Below, piece by piece: positions 49,861 through 57,680 of a DNA stretch of 64,000 nt. The notes under the pieces are model-generated. The model saw nothing but the letters and a program-made list of their open reading frames with translations, was not told where the DNA came from and searched no databases. The stretch is taken from contig CAJUNS010000008.1 of assembly GCA_910587995.1 (NCBI GenBank), positions 1 to 64,000 on the forward strand. The letters are read 5' to 3'. The DNA is from an uncultured Oscillospiraceae bacterium (lineage in GTDB: Bacteria; Bacillota_A; Clostridia; Oscillospirales; Acutalibacteraceae). The position numbers and the translations under genes were made by a program. Each line of letters opens with the position of its first letter. The first letter of the stretch is position 1.

Positions 49861-50862
49861 ATGACTACCATCCCTCAAAACTATACCCCCGCGCTTGGGC
49901 TCTACGATACCCAGAAGGCCATCGGCCTGATCAAGAATATCTTCCAGGTAAAGCTCTGCGCCGCCCTGCATCTGAAACGCGTCACCGCGCCCCTCTTTGT
50001 GGACCCGGCCACGGGCCTTAACGACGACCTGAACGGCGTGGAGCGCCCGGTGGGCTTTGACATCCCCGCTGTGGGCAAAACCGGGCAGGTGGTCCATTCC
50101 TTGGCCAAGTGGAAGCGCCTGGCCCTGCATGACTACGACTTTTTTGTGGGAAACGGCCTTATTACGGACATGAACGCCATTCGCCGGGACGAGGAGCTGG
50201 ATAACCTCCACTCCATCTATGTGGACCAGTGGGACTGGGAAAAGGTCATTGACCGGGAGTCTCGAACCGAGGCTTATTTGCAGGACGCTGTGCGGAAGAT
50301 CGTCACGGCCATCTGCGGCACATTGGATGAGCTTCAGTGGCAGTTCCCGGACCTGCCCACCCAGCTGTGCCGGGAGGTGGCCTTTGTCACCGCCCAGGAG
50401 CTGGAGGACCGCTGGCCGGACCGTACCCCCAAGGAGCGGGAGAACCTGTTTGTCAAGGAGCATCCCACCGCGTTTATTCAGCGGATCGGCGGCCGGCTGA
50501 AAAGCGGAAAGCCCCACGATGGCAGGGCCCCGGACTATGACGATTGGTCCTTGAACGGCGACCTGCTCTTCTGGCATGAGACGCTGGGGCTGGCGCTGGA
50601 GATCAGCAGCATGGGCATCCGGGTGGACGGGGAGAGCCTGGACCGCCAGCTGCGGGAGGCCGGCTGCGACAGCCGCCGGGAGCTGCCCTTCCACAAAATG
50701 CTGCTGGCCGGGGAGCTGCCCCTGACCATCGGCGGAGGCATTGGCCAGAGCCGCCTGTGCATGCTGCTTTTGGGCAAGGCCCACATTGGCGAGGTGCAGG
50801 CCTCCCTGTGGGACCAGGAAACCCGGGACCAGTGCCGGGAGGCGGGCGTGGTGCTGCTGTAA
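49861..50862 (+). CDS. asnA: Aspartate-ammonia ligase (asparagine synthetase A)
   Basis: 333 aa, normal length. A class II aminoacyl-tRNA-synthetase-like fold that makes asparagine from aspartate, ammonia and ATP. Characteristic pieces: FVDPATGLNDDLNGVERPV, IYVDQWDWEKVI and LPLTIGGGIGQSRLCMLLL (motif 3). AAAGG lies 13 nt upstream of the ATG. The glutamine-dependent enzyme asnB is 1 kb away on the other strand. Confidence 0.96.
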   Translation: MTTIPQNYTPALGLYDTQKAIGLIKNIFQVKLCAALHLKRVTAPLFVDPATGLNDDLNGVERPVGFDIPAVGKTGQVVHSLAKWKRLALHDYDFFVGNGLITDMNAIRRDEELDNLHSIYVDQWDWEKVIDRESRTEAYLQDAVRKIVTAICGTLDELQWQFPDLPTQLCREVAFVTAQELEDRWPDRTPKERENLFVKEHPTAFIQRIGGRLKSGKPHDGRAPDYDDWSLNGDLLFWHETLGLALEISSMGIRVDGESLDRQLREAGCDSRRELPFHKMLLAGELPLTIGGGIGQSRLCMLLLGKAHIGEVQASLWDQETRDQCREAGVVLL

Positions 50863-50894
50863 ACCCCGGCCCAGCCGCCCGCTTACAGCGGGCC

Positions 50895-50940
50895 GAAAGG
50901 AAAGAGGGCCCAGGCAAACGCCTGGGCCCTCTTTCCTTTC
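50895..50940 (+). terminator. Terminator of asnA
   Basis: A perfect 21-bp stem with a 4-nt AAAC loop; the arms are 50,895-50,915 and 50,920-50,940. The 3' arm is T-rich (CTCTTTCCTTTC). It could act in both directions. Confidence 0.85.
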
Positions 50941-51027
50941 GCTTCGCCTCTGGCGAAGGGCAGGGCCTTTCGCGGCGGCGCTTTTCCCAGCGCAGAGAGG
51001 TCCGCCCCTTGCGGGACAGGGGAAGGA

Positions 51028-51771
51028 CTACCCGTTCTTTGAGAGAAAATCCGCTGCGTCAACCACCTGAACCCCGCCTGCGTCGGAGAAAGCCTGCCGA
51101 AGATAATGAAGATGCCCAGCCCCTATGAGCAGCAATACCCTTTCATTGGGCGCTTGGAAAAGCTCCATCACGTTTTTCCAGATCCGCAAATTACGGTAGT
51201 ACCAATACTGGGCCACCCATTTCGCCCCGGCCGGGTCCTGGGCGTCTCCCAGCAGGGCATAGTCCAGATAGGCCCTGTGGTCTTCCAGGGCGCGGGCTGG
51301 CTGGTTCAAGAAGATGAAATGATCCAGAAGCGTGGAGGACTCTAAATGCCTCTGATTTCCGGCATGGGAGGCCTTTGCCTTGGCGTCCAGTTCCTGAATG
51401 CGCGCGCAGGGGTGGTCCGCCATCCACTGAAAGATGCTGCCCACATGGGGCTGGGCCTCGTTCCAATCCACACAGTACAGCTGTTCCTGCCCCAGGCGTT
51501 TGGCCAGGCGAAAAGCAATCTGCTGGACCTCCCCCGCCGCCAGACCGGCCTCACCCTGGACGTACGCCTGGTATTGCCGCAGAAGTCCGGCGCTTTGCTC
51601 TGGCTTTTGCTCCACCGCAATTTTTGTAGGCTGGAACGCCTCTAGGGCTTCTACCACCTGCAAAACCTCCCGCTGCCGCTCCGGGGAAAGGATGTCCGCC
51701 CCCTGGTGGAATCGGTCTCCGTTATCCGGGCTGTGAAAATGGAAGGTGCCAAGAATCATGATTTCCTGCAT
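51028..51771 (-). CDS. DUF5694 family protein (TraB/Tiki-like fold)
   Basis: 247 aa, soluble, no signal peptide. It starts IMILGTFHFHSP and has IAVEQKPE, WYYRNLRIWKNV and LIGAGHLHYL, the conserved pieces of DUF5694, related to the TraB/ChaN/EreA superfamily whose members use the two GxxH segments. The biochemical role is unknown. It lies between the two asparagine synthetase genes. The gap to asnB is filled by repeat B copy 2. Confidence 0.78.
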   Translation of the reverse strand: MQEIMILGTFHFHSPDNGDRFHQGADILSPERQREVLQVVEALEAFQPTKIAVEQKPEQSAGLLRQYQAYVQGEAGLAAGEVQQIAFRLAKRLGQEQLYCVDWNEAQPHVGSIFQWMADHPCARIQELDAKAKASHAGNQRHLESSTLLDHFIFLNQPARALEDHRAYLDYALLGDAQDPAGAKWVAQYWYYRNLRIWKNVMELFQAPNERVLLLIGAGHLHYLRQAFSDAGGVQVVDAADFLSKNG

Positions 51772-51796
51772 AAAAACATTTCCCTTCTATCACTTG

Positions 51797-51889
51797 ATAG
51801 TAAACGCACTTGAAAATCGGCATTTACTGCTTTTCAAGCCTGGCGGCGCGGGCACGCCCGCGCCGCCAGGCTCAAAAGAGGTAATACGT
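51797..51889. repeat. Repeat family B copy 2
   Basis: Opposite orientation to copy 1. TAGTAAACGC edge, CTTGAAAA/TTTTCAAG hairpin, a perfect GC palindrome CCTGGCGGCGCGGGC/GCCCGCGCCGCCAGG, then CTCAAAAGAGGTAATAC. It lies 10 nt before the asnB stop region on one side and abuts the DUF5694 start on the other. Confidence 0.82.
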
Positions 51890-51891
51890 TC

Positions 51892-53727
51892 TCAGCGTGC
51901 GTTCTTCTCTTCCTCAAAGAACACCCCATACCACACCAAAAAGGCGTACACGGTCCAAATCCGCCGGCTGTTGTCCGCCTTGCCCGCCCGGTGGTCGTCC
52001 AGGAGCTTCATAAGCTTCCCGGTGTGGAAGAACTTCTCCGCAGCCTCGCCTGTAAAGGCCGCTTTCACCTTTTCATAGTACGGGTCCTGCTTCAGCCACA
52101 CCCGGGTGGGCACCGGGAAGCCCAGCTTCTTTTTGTCCGCCCACTTCTCCGGCATCCGCCGCAGGGCCGCCTTGCGCATGGCGAATTTGGTGTTCTCTCC
52201 GTTTACCCGGTAGCGCTGGGGAATGCGGCCTGCCAGGGCCATGACCTCTTTGTCCAAAAAGGGCACCCGCAGCTCCAAGGAGTTTGCCATGCTCATTTTA
52301 TCCGCTTTCAGCAGAATGTCGCCCACCATCCACATGTTAAGGTCCACAAACTGCATTTTGGTCACGGGGTCCTGGTCCTTCACCATGTCGTAGTAGGGCT
52401 TGACCAGCGCCTCCGGAGCCGGGGCCCCGGTTGGGTTTTTCAAAATAGCCCGCCGCCCCTTTTCCGTGAACATATAGGCGTTGCCAATAAACCGTTCCTC
52501 CAGCCGCTTGCCCCGGCGGACCAAAAAGTTCAGCCCCCGGCGGGCGGGCAGCGCTCCGGCAATTTTGCCGATGAGCCGCCGGATGGGGAAGGGAATTTTA
52601 TCATACCAGGGGCAGGCCAAAGGCTCTTTGTAGATGTTGTACCCGCCGAAAATCTCGTCCGCCCCCTCGCCGGAGAGCACCACCTTCAAATGCTGGCTGG
52701 CGGTGTTGCACACAAAGTACAGGGCTACGGCAGAGGGGTCGGCCAGAGGCTCGTCCATGTGGTACTGGATTTTTGGGAAGGTCCCCCAAAATTCCTCCGG
52801 CGTGATCACCTTGCTGATGTTTTTCACGGGAATCCGCTCGGAAAGCCCCTTGGCGTAGCTGATTTCGTTGTACTTTTCCCCGTTGTCAAAGCCCACGGTA
52901 AAGGTCTTGTCCACATGGGCGGAGCAGGCCACATAGCTGGAATCTACCCCGGAGCTGAGAAAGGAGCCCACCTCCACATCGCTGACCTTGTGGGCCTCCA
53001 CGCTGTTGTCGAAGACCTTCTCGATCTCGTCCACCCAGTAATCCAGGCTCTTGTCCTCTTCCGCGTGGAACTCCGGCAGCCAGTAGCGGGTTAGGTTCAG
53101 CTTGCCCTGGCGGTAGGTAAAATAGTGGGCGGGCGGCAGCTTATACACATTTTGAAAAAAGGTCTCGGGCCCTGGGGAGTACTGGAAGCTCAGATAATGC
53201 TCCAGCGCCCGGAGGTTCAGCTCCTTGCGAAAGGCCGGGTGGGGCAGAAAGCTTTTGATCTCCGACCCGAACAGGAAGGCCTCTCCCATCTGGGCATAGT
53301 ACAGGGGCTTAATGCCGAAGAAGTCCCGGGCGCCGAAAAGCTCCCCCTTCGCCTGGTCCCAAATGACAAAGGCGAACATGCCCCGCAGCCGGTCCAGCAG
53401 GGCGGGGCCGTACTCCTCATAGCCGTGGAGCACCACCTCGCTGTCGGCGGCGGTTTGAAAGACATGTCCGGCCTTAAGCAGGTCCTCCCGGATGCTCTGG
53501 TAGTTGTAAATCTCGCCGTTGAACACCAGCACCTTGCTGCCGTCCTCATTGCGCATGGGCTGGCGTCCGCCCTCCAGGTCGATGATGGAAAGCCGCCGGA
53601 AGCCCAGGGAAACCCGCCCGTCCAAATAATAGTCCGCGTCGTCCGGGCCCCGGTGGGCAATGGCGTCCGCCATGGAATGCAGAACCCCTTCCTGGGGGTC
53701 GCCGGTAAAGCCTACAAATCCACACAT
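51892..53727 (-). CDS. asnB: Glutamine-hydrolysing asparagine synthetase
   Basis: 611 aa from ATG 53727, behind AGGAGG, so that Cys2 of MCGFVGF becomes the N-terminal nucleophile. Glutaminase domain (1-~210) with RRLSIIDL and NGEIYN; synthetase domain with the PP-loop SSGVDSSYVA and GEGADEIFGGY. Converts aspartate, glutamine and ATP to asparagine. Longer frames have no ribosome site and would bury Cys2. Confidence 0.95.
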   Translation of the reverse strand: MCGFVGFTGDPQEGVLHSMADAIAHRGPDDADYYLDGRVSLGFRRLSIIDLEGGRQPMRNEDGSKVLVFNGEIYNYQSIREDLLKAGHVFQTAADSEVVLHGYEEYGPALLDRLRGMFAFVIWDQAKGELFGARDFFGIKPLYYAQMGEAFLFGSEIKSFLPHPAFRKELNLRALEHYLSFQYSPGPETFFQNVYKLPPAHYFTYRQGKLNLTRYWLPEFHAEEDKSLDYWVDEIEKVFDNSVEAHKVSDVEVGSFLSSGVDSSYVACSAHVDKTFTVGFDNGEKYNEISYAKGLSERIPVKNISKVITPEEFWGTFPKIQYHMDEPLADPSAVALYFVCNTASQHLKVVLSGEGADEIFGGYNIYKEPLACPWYDKIPFPIRRLIGKIAGALPARRGLNFLVRRGKRLEERFIGNAYMFTEKGRRAILKNPTGAPAPEALVKPYYDMVKDQDPVTKMQFVDLNMWMVGDILLKADKMSMANSLELRVPFLDKEVMALAGRIPQRYRVNGENTKFAMRKAALRRMPEKWADKKKLGFPVPTRVWLKQDPYYEKVKAAFTGEAAEKFFHTGKLMKLLDDHRAGKADNSRRIWTVYAFLVWYGVFFEEEKNAR

Positions 53728-53786
53728 GGTTTTTATCCTCCTAAAGCCCCCGGGGGGCTTGCTTTTTTTACGTAACCTATGGGAAT

Positions 53787-53795
53787 AGTATACCA
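53787..53795 (-). promoter_or_regulatory. Extended -10 promoter for asnB
   Basis: Minus strand TG-G-TATACT, 60 nt before the ATG; -35 weak. No T-box structure is seen in the short leader. Confidence 0.45.
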
Positions 53796-53827
53796 CGAAT
53801 TTCTACAAAATGGTAGGGCTTTTTTTG

Positions 53828-53924
53828 AAAAGGGAGTGTCCCAACCACAGAGATAATCATTTGTGCTCCCCCGCCCGCAGGGCGGGGGAACACAAAAAGC
53901 TCTCCGAAACGGACACTCCCTTTT
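53828..53924. repeat. Repeat family A, best full-length copy
   Basis: 97 bp with perfect 14-bp inverted ends, AAAAGGGAGTGTCC and GGACACTCCCTTTT. The inside has CCAACCACAGAGATAATCAT, a CCCCCGCCC/GGGCGGGGG hairpin and AAAAAGCTCTCCGAAAC. No ORF. It serves as reference for the other copies. Confidence 0.92.
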
Positions 53925-53999
53925 GAAAAGGAAAACCGCCGGCGCGGGAAAAGCCCTGGGGCGTTCTTACCGCGCTGGCGGCTTTCCTCCGGCGTTTCT

Positions 54000-54866
54000 C
54001 TAGTTTCCCTCTATAATCGCCTTCTCGTCCATCAGCTCCAGCACCTTCGCGATGACATACAGCGCCCGCACATAGGTGGCGCTGGCGTCCAGCTGGGCTC
54101 CGTCCTTCACACCCAGCAGCTTCAGCCGGTCGTACACCTCCACCACCGAGCCCCTGGCCCACTGAGGCACATCGTTGATGGTTTTGTATTTGGCCTCGTT
54201 CTGGTCATACACCGCCTGGGCCTCCCGCCGGGCCAGGCGCTTCACCTCTTCCGCCGTCATGTCCGTCCACTCCTCTCCATTGATAATGGCCGGGTAGTTT
54301 TTAAAGGCCCGGTCCAGGTCAAAGGTCTTTCCGTTGATGACGCCCCGGTCGCTGTATTGCCACATGCCCGCGCCCGGGTAGTCCAGCTGGGGGGCCCACT
54401 GCGCCACCCACCGGTCCACCCCCTGCAGCCGGGGGCTGTTCAGCCGGTGCTCCATCCAGTAAAGCGAGGCGTAAATGCCGCAGTAGTAGCCGCACTGCTG
54501 GATGGTGGTCCAGTAGGCCAGCACATTGTCCACCAACGCTTTGCCCGTGGGCAGGCTGGCGTCTTCCAGGTCGTACCAAACCCCGTACAGCGGGCGCAGG
54601 CCATGAATCAGCCGCAGGGTATGCCGCGCCTCGCTCATGGCCATTTCCATGTTTCGGGCGTACGAGTAGAGGTACACCCCAAAGGGGATGCCCGCCTCCT
54701 GGCACTTGCGCACATTGGCCCAGTATTGGCTGTCGTCCTGGCTCTCATAGTCTCCGCCATAGCCGCAGCGGATGATGATAAAGTCCACCTTCCCCTTTAG
54801 GGCGGCGATGTTCACATCCCCGTTAAATTCTGAAATATCGATCCCGTTGGCCACAAAGTCCGCCAT
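54000..54866 (-). CDS. GH25 lysozyme/muramidase with C-terminal helical domain
   Basis: 288 aa from ATG 54866. GH25 catalytic domain (about 1-190): GIDISEFNGDVN with the first Asp, IIRCGYGGD, WYDLED with the catalytic acidic pair, and the late MWQYSD. The remaining ~90 residues contain VKRLARREAQAVYDQ and a helical region like phage-lysin or prophage cell-wall-binding tails. No signal peptide, as in holin-dependent endolysins, but no phage genes surround it. A sporulation or autolysis role is equally possible. Confidence 0.85.
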   Translation of the reverse strand: MADFVANGIDISEFNGDVNIAALKGKVDFIIIRCGYGGDYESQDDSQYWANVRKCQEAGIPFGVYLYSYARNMEMAMSEARHTLRLIHGLRPLYGVWYDLEDASLPTGKALVDNVLAYWTTIQQCGYYCGIYASLYWMEHRLNSPRLQGVDRWVAQWAPQLDYPGAGMWQYSDRGVINGKTFDLDRAFKNYPAIINGEEWTDMTAEEVKRLARREAQAVYDQNEAKYKTINDVPQWARGSVVEVYDRLKLLGVKDGAQLDASATYVRALYVIAKVLELMDEKAIIEGN

Positions 54867-55106
54867 AGGCCATCCCACCTTTCCTCCCATGCTATGCGCC
54901 AGCTTAAAAATGGGTGTTTGCCGTTTTTCCGGCGCGGCGGCAAAGGCTTGAAAAGGGACTCCGCCTTCCCGTTAAAAAGCGGGGATTCCCAAAATACGGA
55001 AAAGGGCTTCACCAAATCCCCCTATCTCCATAGGATGGAATATCCCCGCGGGCTTTGGCGGGGCAAGCCCCCAGCCGGGGGCGCAACGGAAAGGATTGTG
55101 GTAGCG

Positions 55107-55976
55107 ATGCGCGGGAATTTCGGCGTGGCCGGCGGGGACCAGCGCCAGCTTTACCTGGCCCGCTCTTTAATGGCCGATGGATGCAGCGTGCGGGTCAGCT
55201 GCCTGGAAGAGGGCTCTGGCGGGCTGCCCCAGACAGACCTGGCCCAACTGGCCGTGGAGAGCCAGTATATTCTCCTCCCCCTGCCCGCCACACGGGATGG
55301 CCGAACCCTGAACGCGCCCTTGTCCCGCCGGGAGATTCCCTTGGATGACGGCTTTGCCCGGCTGTTTTCTGGCAAGACGGTGCTGGGCGGCATGCTGGGG
55401 CCCCTGACCGCCAGCTCGGATTTGTGGCGGGCGGCGGACTGCCATGACTATTATGCCCGGGAGGAGCTGGTGGCGGGCAATGCCTGTCTGACCGCCGAGG
55501 GCGCCATAGGGCTGGCCATTCAAGAATATAAGGGGGCCCTGGGCGGGGCCCGGTGCCTGGTAACGGGATATGGACGCATTGGCCGGGCGCTGTGCGGCAT
55601 GCTGCGGGGCATGGGCGCCCAGGTGGACTGCGCCGCCCGCAAGGCCAAGGACCTGACCCTGATCCGGGCCTCTGGCTGCCGGGCGGTAGCCTACCAGGAG
55701 CTGGGAGACCGGTACGAGTTGATTTTCAACACAGTGCCCGCCCGGGTGCTGGGCCAACGGGTTCTGGCCGCGCAAAGCCCGGAGGGGCTGATTCTGGAAC
55801 TGGCCTCCCCGCCGGGCGGCGTGGACCTGGAAGCGGCCGGGCGGCTGGGCCTGCGGGTTCTGCCCGCGCCCTCCCTGCCGGGAAAGCTCTCTCCCAAGGC
55901 CTCCGGCGAGCTGATTAAAGAAGCGGTCTACAATATATTGGAAGAACAGCGGGGCGGCCTATGGGCGCGGCCCTGA
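55107..55976 (+). CDS. dpaA: Dipicolinate synthase subunit A
   Basis: 289 aa from ATG 55107, where the family N terminus begins (FGVAGGDQRQLYLARSL); GTG 55098 is an alternative and a much longer open frame lacks support. A second Rossmann motif, LVTGYGRIGRALC, lies mid-protein, and the SLPGKLSPKASG segment near the end is typical. With DpaB (SpoVFB) it converts dihydroxytetrahydrodipicolinate-derived intermediate to dipicolinic acid in the mother cell. It overlaps or adjoins dpaB. Confidence 0.93.
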   Translation: MRGNFGVAGGDQRQLYLARSLMADGCSVRVSCLEEGSGGLPQTDLAQLAVESQYILLPLPATRDGRTLNAPLSRREIPLDDGFARLFSGKTVLGGMLGPLTASSDLWRAADCHDYYAREELVAGNACLTAEGAIGLAIQEYKGALGGARCLVTGYGRIGRALCGMLRGMGAQVDCAARKAKDLTLIRASGCRAVAYQELGDRYELIFNTVPARVLGQRVLAAQSPEGLILELASPPGGVDLEAAGRLGLRVLPAPSLPGKLSPKASGELIKEAVYNILEEQRGGLWARP

Positions 55977-55993
55977 GAAAGGAGATGGTTTGC

Positions 55994-56563
55994 TTGCAGA
56001 CCTTGGGTTTTGCCCTGTGCGGGTCCTTTTGCACCTTGGGCAAGGCGGTGGAACAGATGGAAAGCCTGCGGCGGCGGTTTGCCCTTTTGCCGGTGATGTC
56101 CCAAAACGTCTATGAGACGGACACCCGGTTCGGCACGGCGGCGGAGTTTATTGGGCGGACCACGGCCATTGCCGGGCGGGAGCCTCTGCACACCATTGTG
56201 GAGGCCGAGCCCATTGGCCCCAAAGGGCTGGTGGACGCCATGGTGGTCTGTCCCTGCACGGGGAACACCCTCTCGAAGCTGGCCCTGGGCATTACAGACA
56301 CGCCGGTGACCATGGCGGTCAAATCCACCCTGCGGGTGGGAAAGCCCGTAGTGCTGTGCCTGGCCAGCAACGACGCCCTGGCGGCCTCGGGCCAAAACGC
56401 GGCCCGGCTGATGAACACCAAAAACATCTATTTTGTCCCTCTGGGTCAGGACGACCCGGAGAAGAAGCCCTTCTCTCTGGTGGCGGATTTTTCCCTGTTG
56501 GAAGAGACCGTCCAGGCCGCGCTGGAGGGGCGGCAGCTGCAGCCGGTTTTCCGGTGCGGCTGA
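55994..56563 (+). CDS. dpaB: Dipicolinate synthase subunit B
   Basis: About 189 aa if TTG 55994 is used, which has AAAGGAG 9 nt upstream; ATG 55961 and ATG 55985 are alternatives, the first overlapping dpaA. Flavoprotein (UbiX/Pad-like) fold: LGFALCGSFCTLGKA, then VVCPCTGNTLSKLALGITD and PVVLCLASNDAL. Required with DpaA for DPA, the spore-core calcium chelator and the signal for CwlJ-type germination. Confidence 0.92.
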   Translation: MQTLGFALCGSFCTLGKAVEQMESLRRRFALLPVMSQNVYETDTRFGTAAEFIGRTTAIAGREPLHTIVEAEPIGPKGLVDAMVVCPCTGNTLSKLALGITDTPVTMAVKSTLRVGKPVVLCLASNDALAASGQNAARLMNTKNIYFVPLGQDDPEKKPFSLVADFSLLEETVQAALEGRQLQPVFRCG

Positions 56564-56574
56564 CGCTTTTCCCT

Positions 56575-56615
56575 AAAAAAAGACAGGCCCGGAGCGTTCC
56601 GGACCTGTCTTTTTT
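56575..56615. terminator. Bidirectional terminator, dpaB / DUF3737 gene
   Basis: AAAAAAAGACAGG...CCGGA pairs with TCCGG...CCTGTCTTTTTT, with A- and T-tracts on both flanks, between convergent genes. Confidence 0.88.
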
Positions 56616-56630
56616 GCTGGGAGAAGATAT

Positions 56631-57482
56631 TTAGGCGCAGCAGCAGCTCTTGCCCAAAATGATCTGGCCCTGGGAGGCCGGGTCGTCCCGGATGATCTCT
56701 CCCGCGGCGGGCACGGAAATGCGGCCGGAGAGAGGATTTTTAATGCTGTCAATGGGGGCGGTCAAAACGGCCTCCACCTCCGACTTCTCAAAGCTCAAGT
56801 CCGTGCCAATCATCTGGCAGTCAAGGAGCTTGAGGCCCTTGCAGTAGCACAGGGGCTGGGTGCCGGAAATCTTGCAGTTCTCAAAGGTGACATTCTCGCA
56901 GTACCAAGCTAAGTATTCCCCCTTGATGGTGCTGTTGCGCACGGTAACGTTTTTCGCGTGCCAGAAAGCGTCCTTGGTGTCAAAGGTGCAGCCCTCAAAT
57001 ACGGAATCCTCAATGTACTGGAAGGAATACTTGCCCTTTAGGGTAACCCCGTGGAAGCGAAGGCCGCGGGAGCGCATCATAAAATACTCGCTCTCGGCGC
57101 AGACGTTCTCCATCTCCACATCATGGTTGAACCAGCCAAACTCAGGGGAGGCCACATGGCAGTCCCGCATGGTTACGTCCCCGCACTCCCGCAGGGCCTT
57201 GATGCCGTGGAGCTTGGAGCCGGTGATGGAAACGCCCTGGGAGTACCAGAGGGCGGCGCGGCAGAGTTCGGTCAGTTCGCTGTTGGCAATGGTGAGGCCC
57301 TGGCAGTGCCAGAAGGGGTAGCGCAGGTTGAAAAAGCAGTGGTCCACCCGTATGTTCCGGCTTTCCTTGAGGGCGCTTTCCCCATCGGCGGGGCCGTCGA
57401 AGGAGCAGTTCTCAACAGAGATATCCTGGCTGGCGTAGAGCGCCCGCTCTTGGTCAAAGGTTTGATGCTCAATTATGGTCAT
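56631..57482 (-). CDS. DUF3737 family right-handed beta-helix protein
   Basis: 283 aa from ATG 57482, behind AAAGGACGGG. Pentapeptide-like short repeats such as IRVDHCFF, VTMRDCHV, VTVRNSTI and VTFENCKI fill the protein, the pattern of the DUF3737 single-stranded beta-helix. No signal peptide. The C terminus ends in CCCA. Function unknown; sugar binding or modification is a guess from the fold. Confidence 0.85.
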   Translation of the reverse strand: MTIIEHQTFDQERALYASQDISVENCSFDGPADGESALKESRNIRVDHCFFNLRYPFWHCQGLTIANSELTELCRAALWYSQGVSITGSKLHGIKALRECGDVTMRDCHVASPEFGWFNHDVEMENVCAESEYFMMRSRGLRFHGVTLKGKYSFQYIEDSVFEGCTFDTKDAFWHAKNVTVRNSTIKGEYLAWYCENVTFENCKISGTQPLCYCKGLKLLDCQMIGTDLSFEKSEVEAVLTAPIDSIKNPLSGRISVPAAGEIIRDDPASQGQIILGKSCCCA

Positions 57483-57570
57483 ATTTGGGACCCGTCCTTT
57501 CTCTGGTGGAGTGTTTCGGACAATGTATACCATTATACTCCACTTTCTCCAAAATGCAAGCGGAAACAGG

Positions 57571-57645
57571 AAAAGGGATTCTCTCTGTGTTCCCCCGCCC
57601 TACCGGGCGGGGGAACACGAAAAGCTCTCCGAAAGGGACACTCCC
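57571..57645. repeat. Repeat family A copy with internal deletion
   Basis: It keeps AAAAGGGA, the core CCCCCGCCC/GGGCGGGGG and the right end CTCTCCGAAAGGGACACTCC, but lacks about 20 bp of the left arm (the CCAACCACAGAG block). It lies between the DUF3737 promoter region and the end of the ABC exporter operon. Confidence 0.85.
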
Positions 57646-57680
57646 CAGGAAAAGGCCTGGCGGGCCCGGTCCGCCCCGCC

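Noticed and set aside
54000..54866. Prophage
   Set aside because: No capsid, terminase, integrase or holin genes accompany the GH25 lysozyme.
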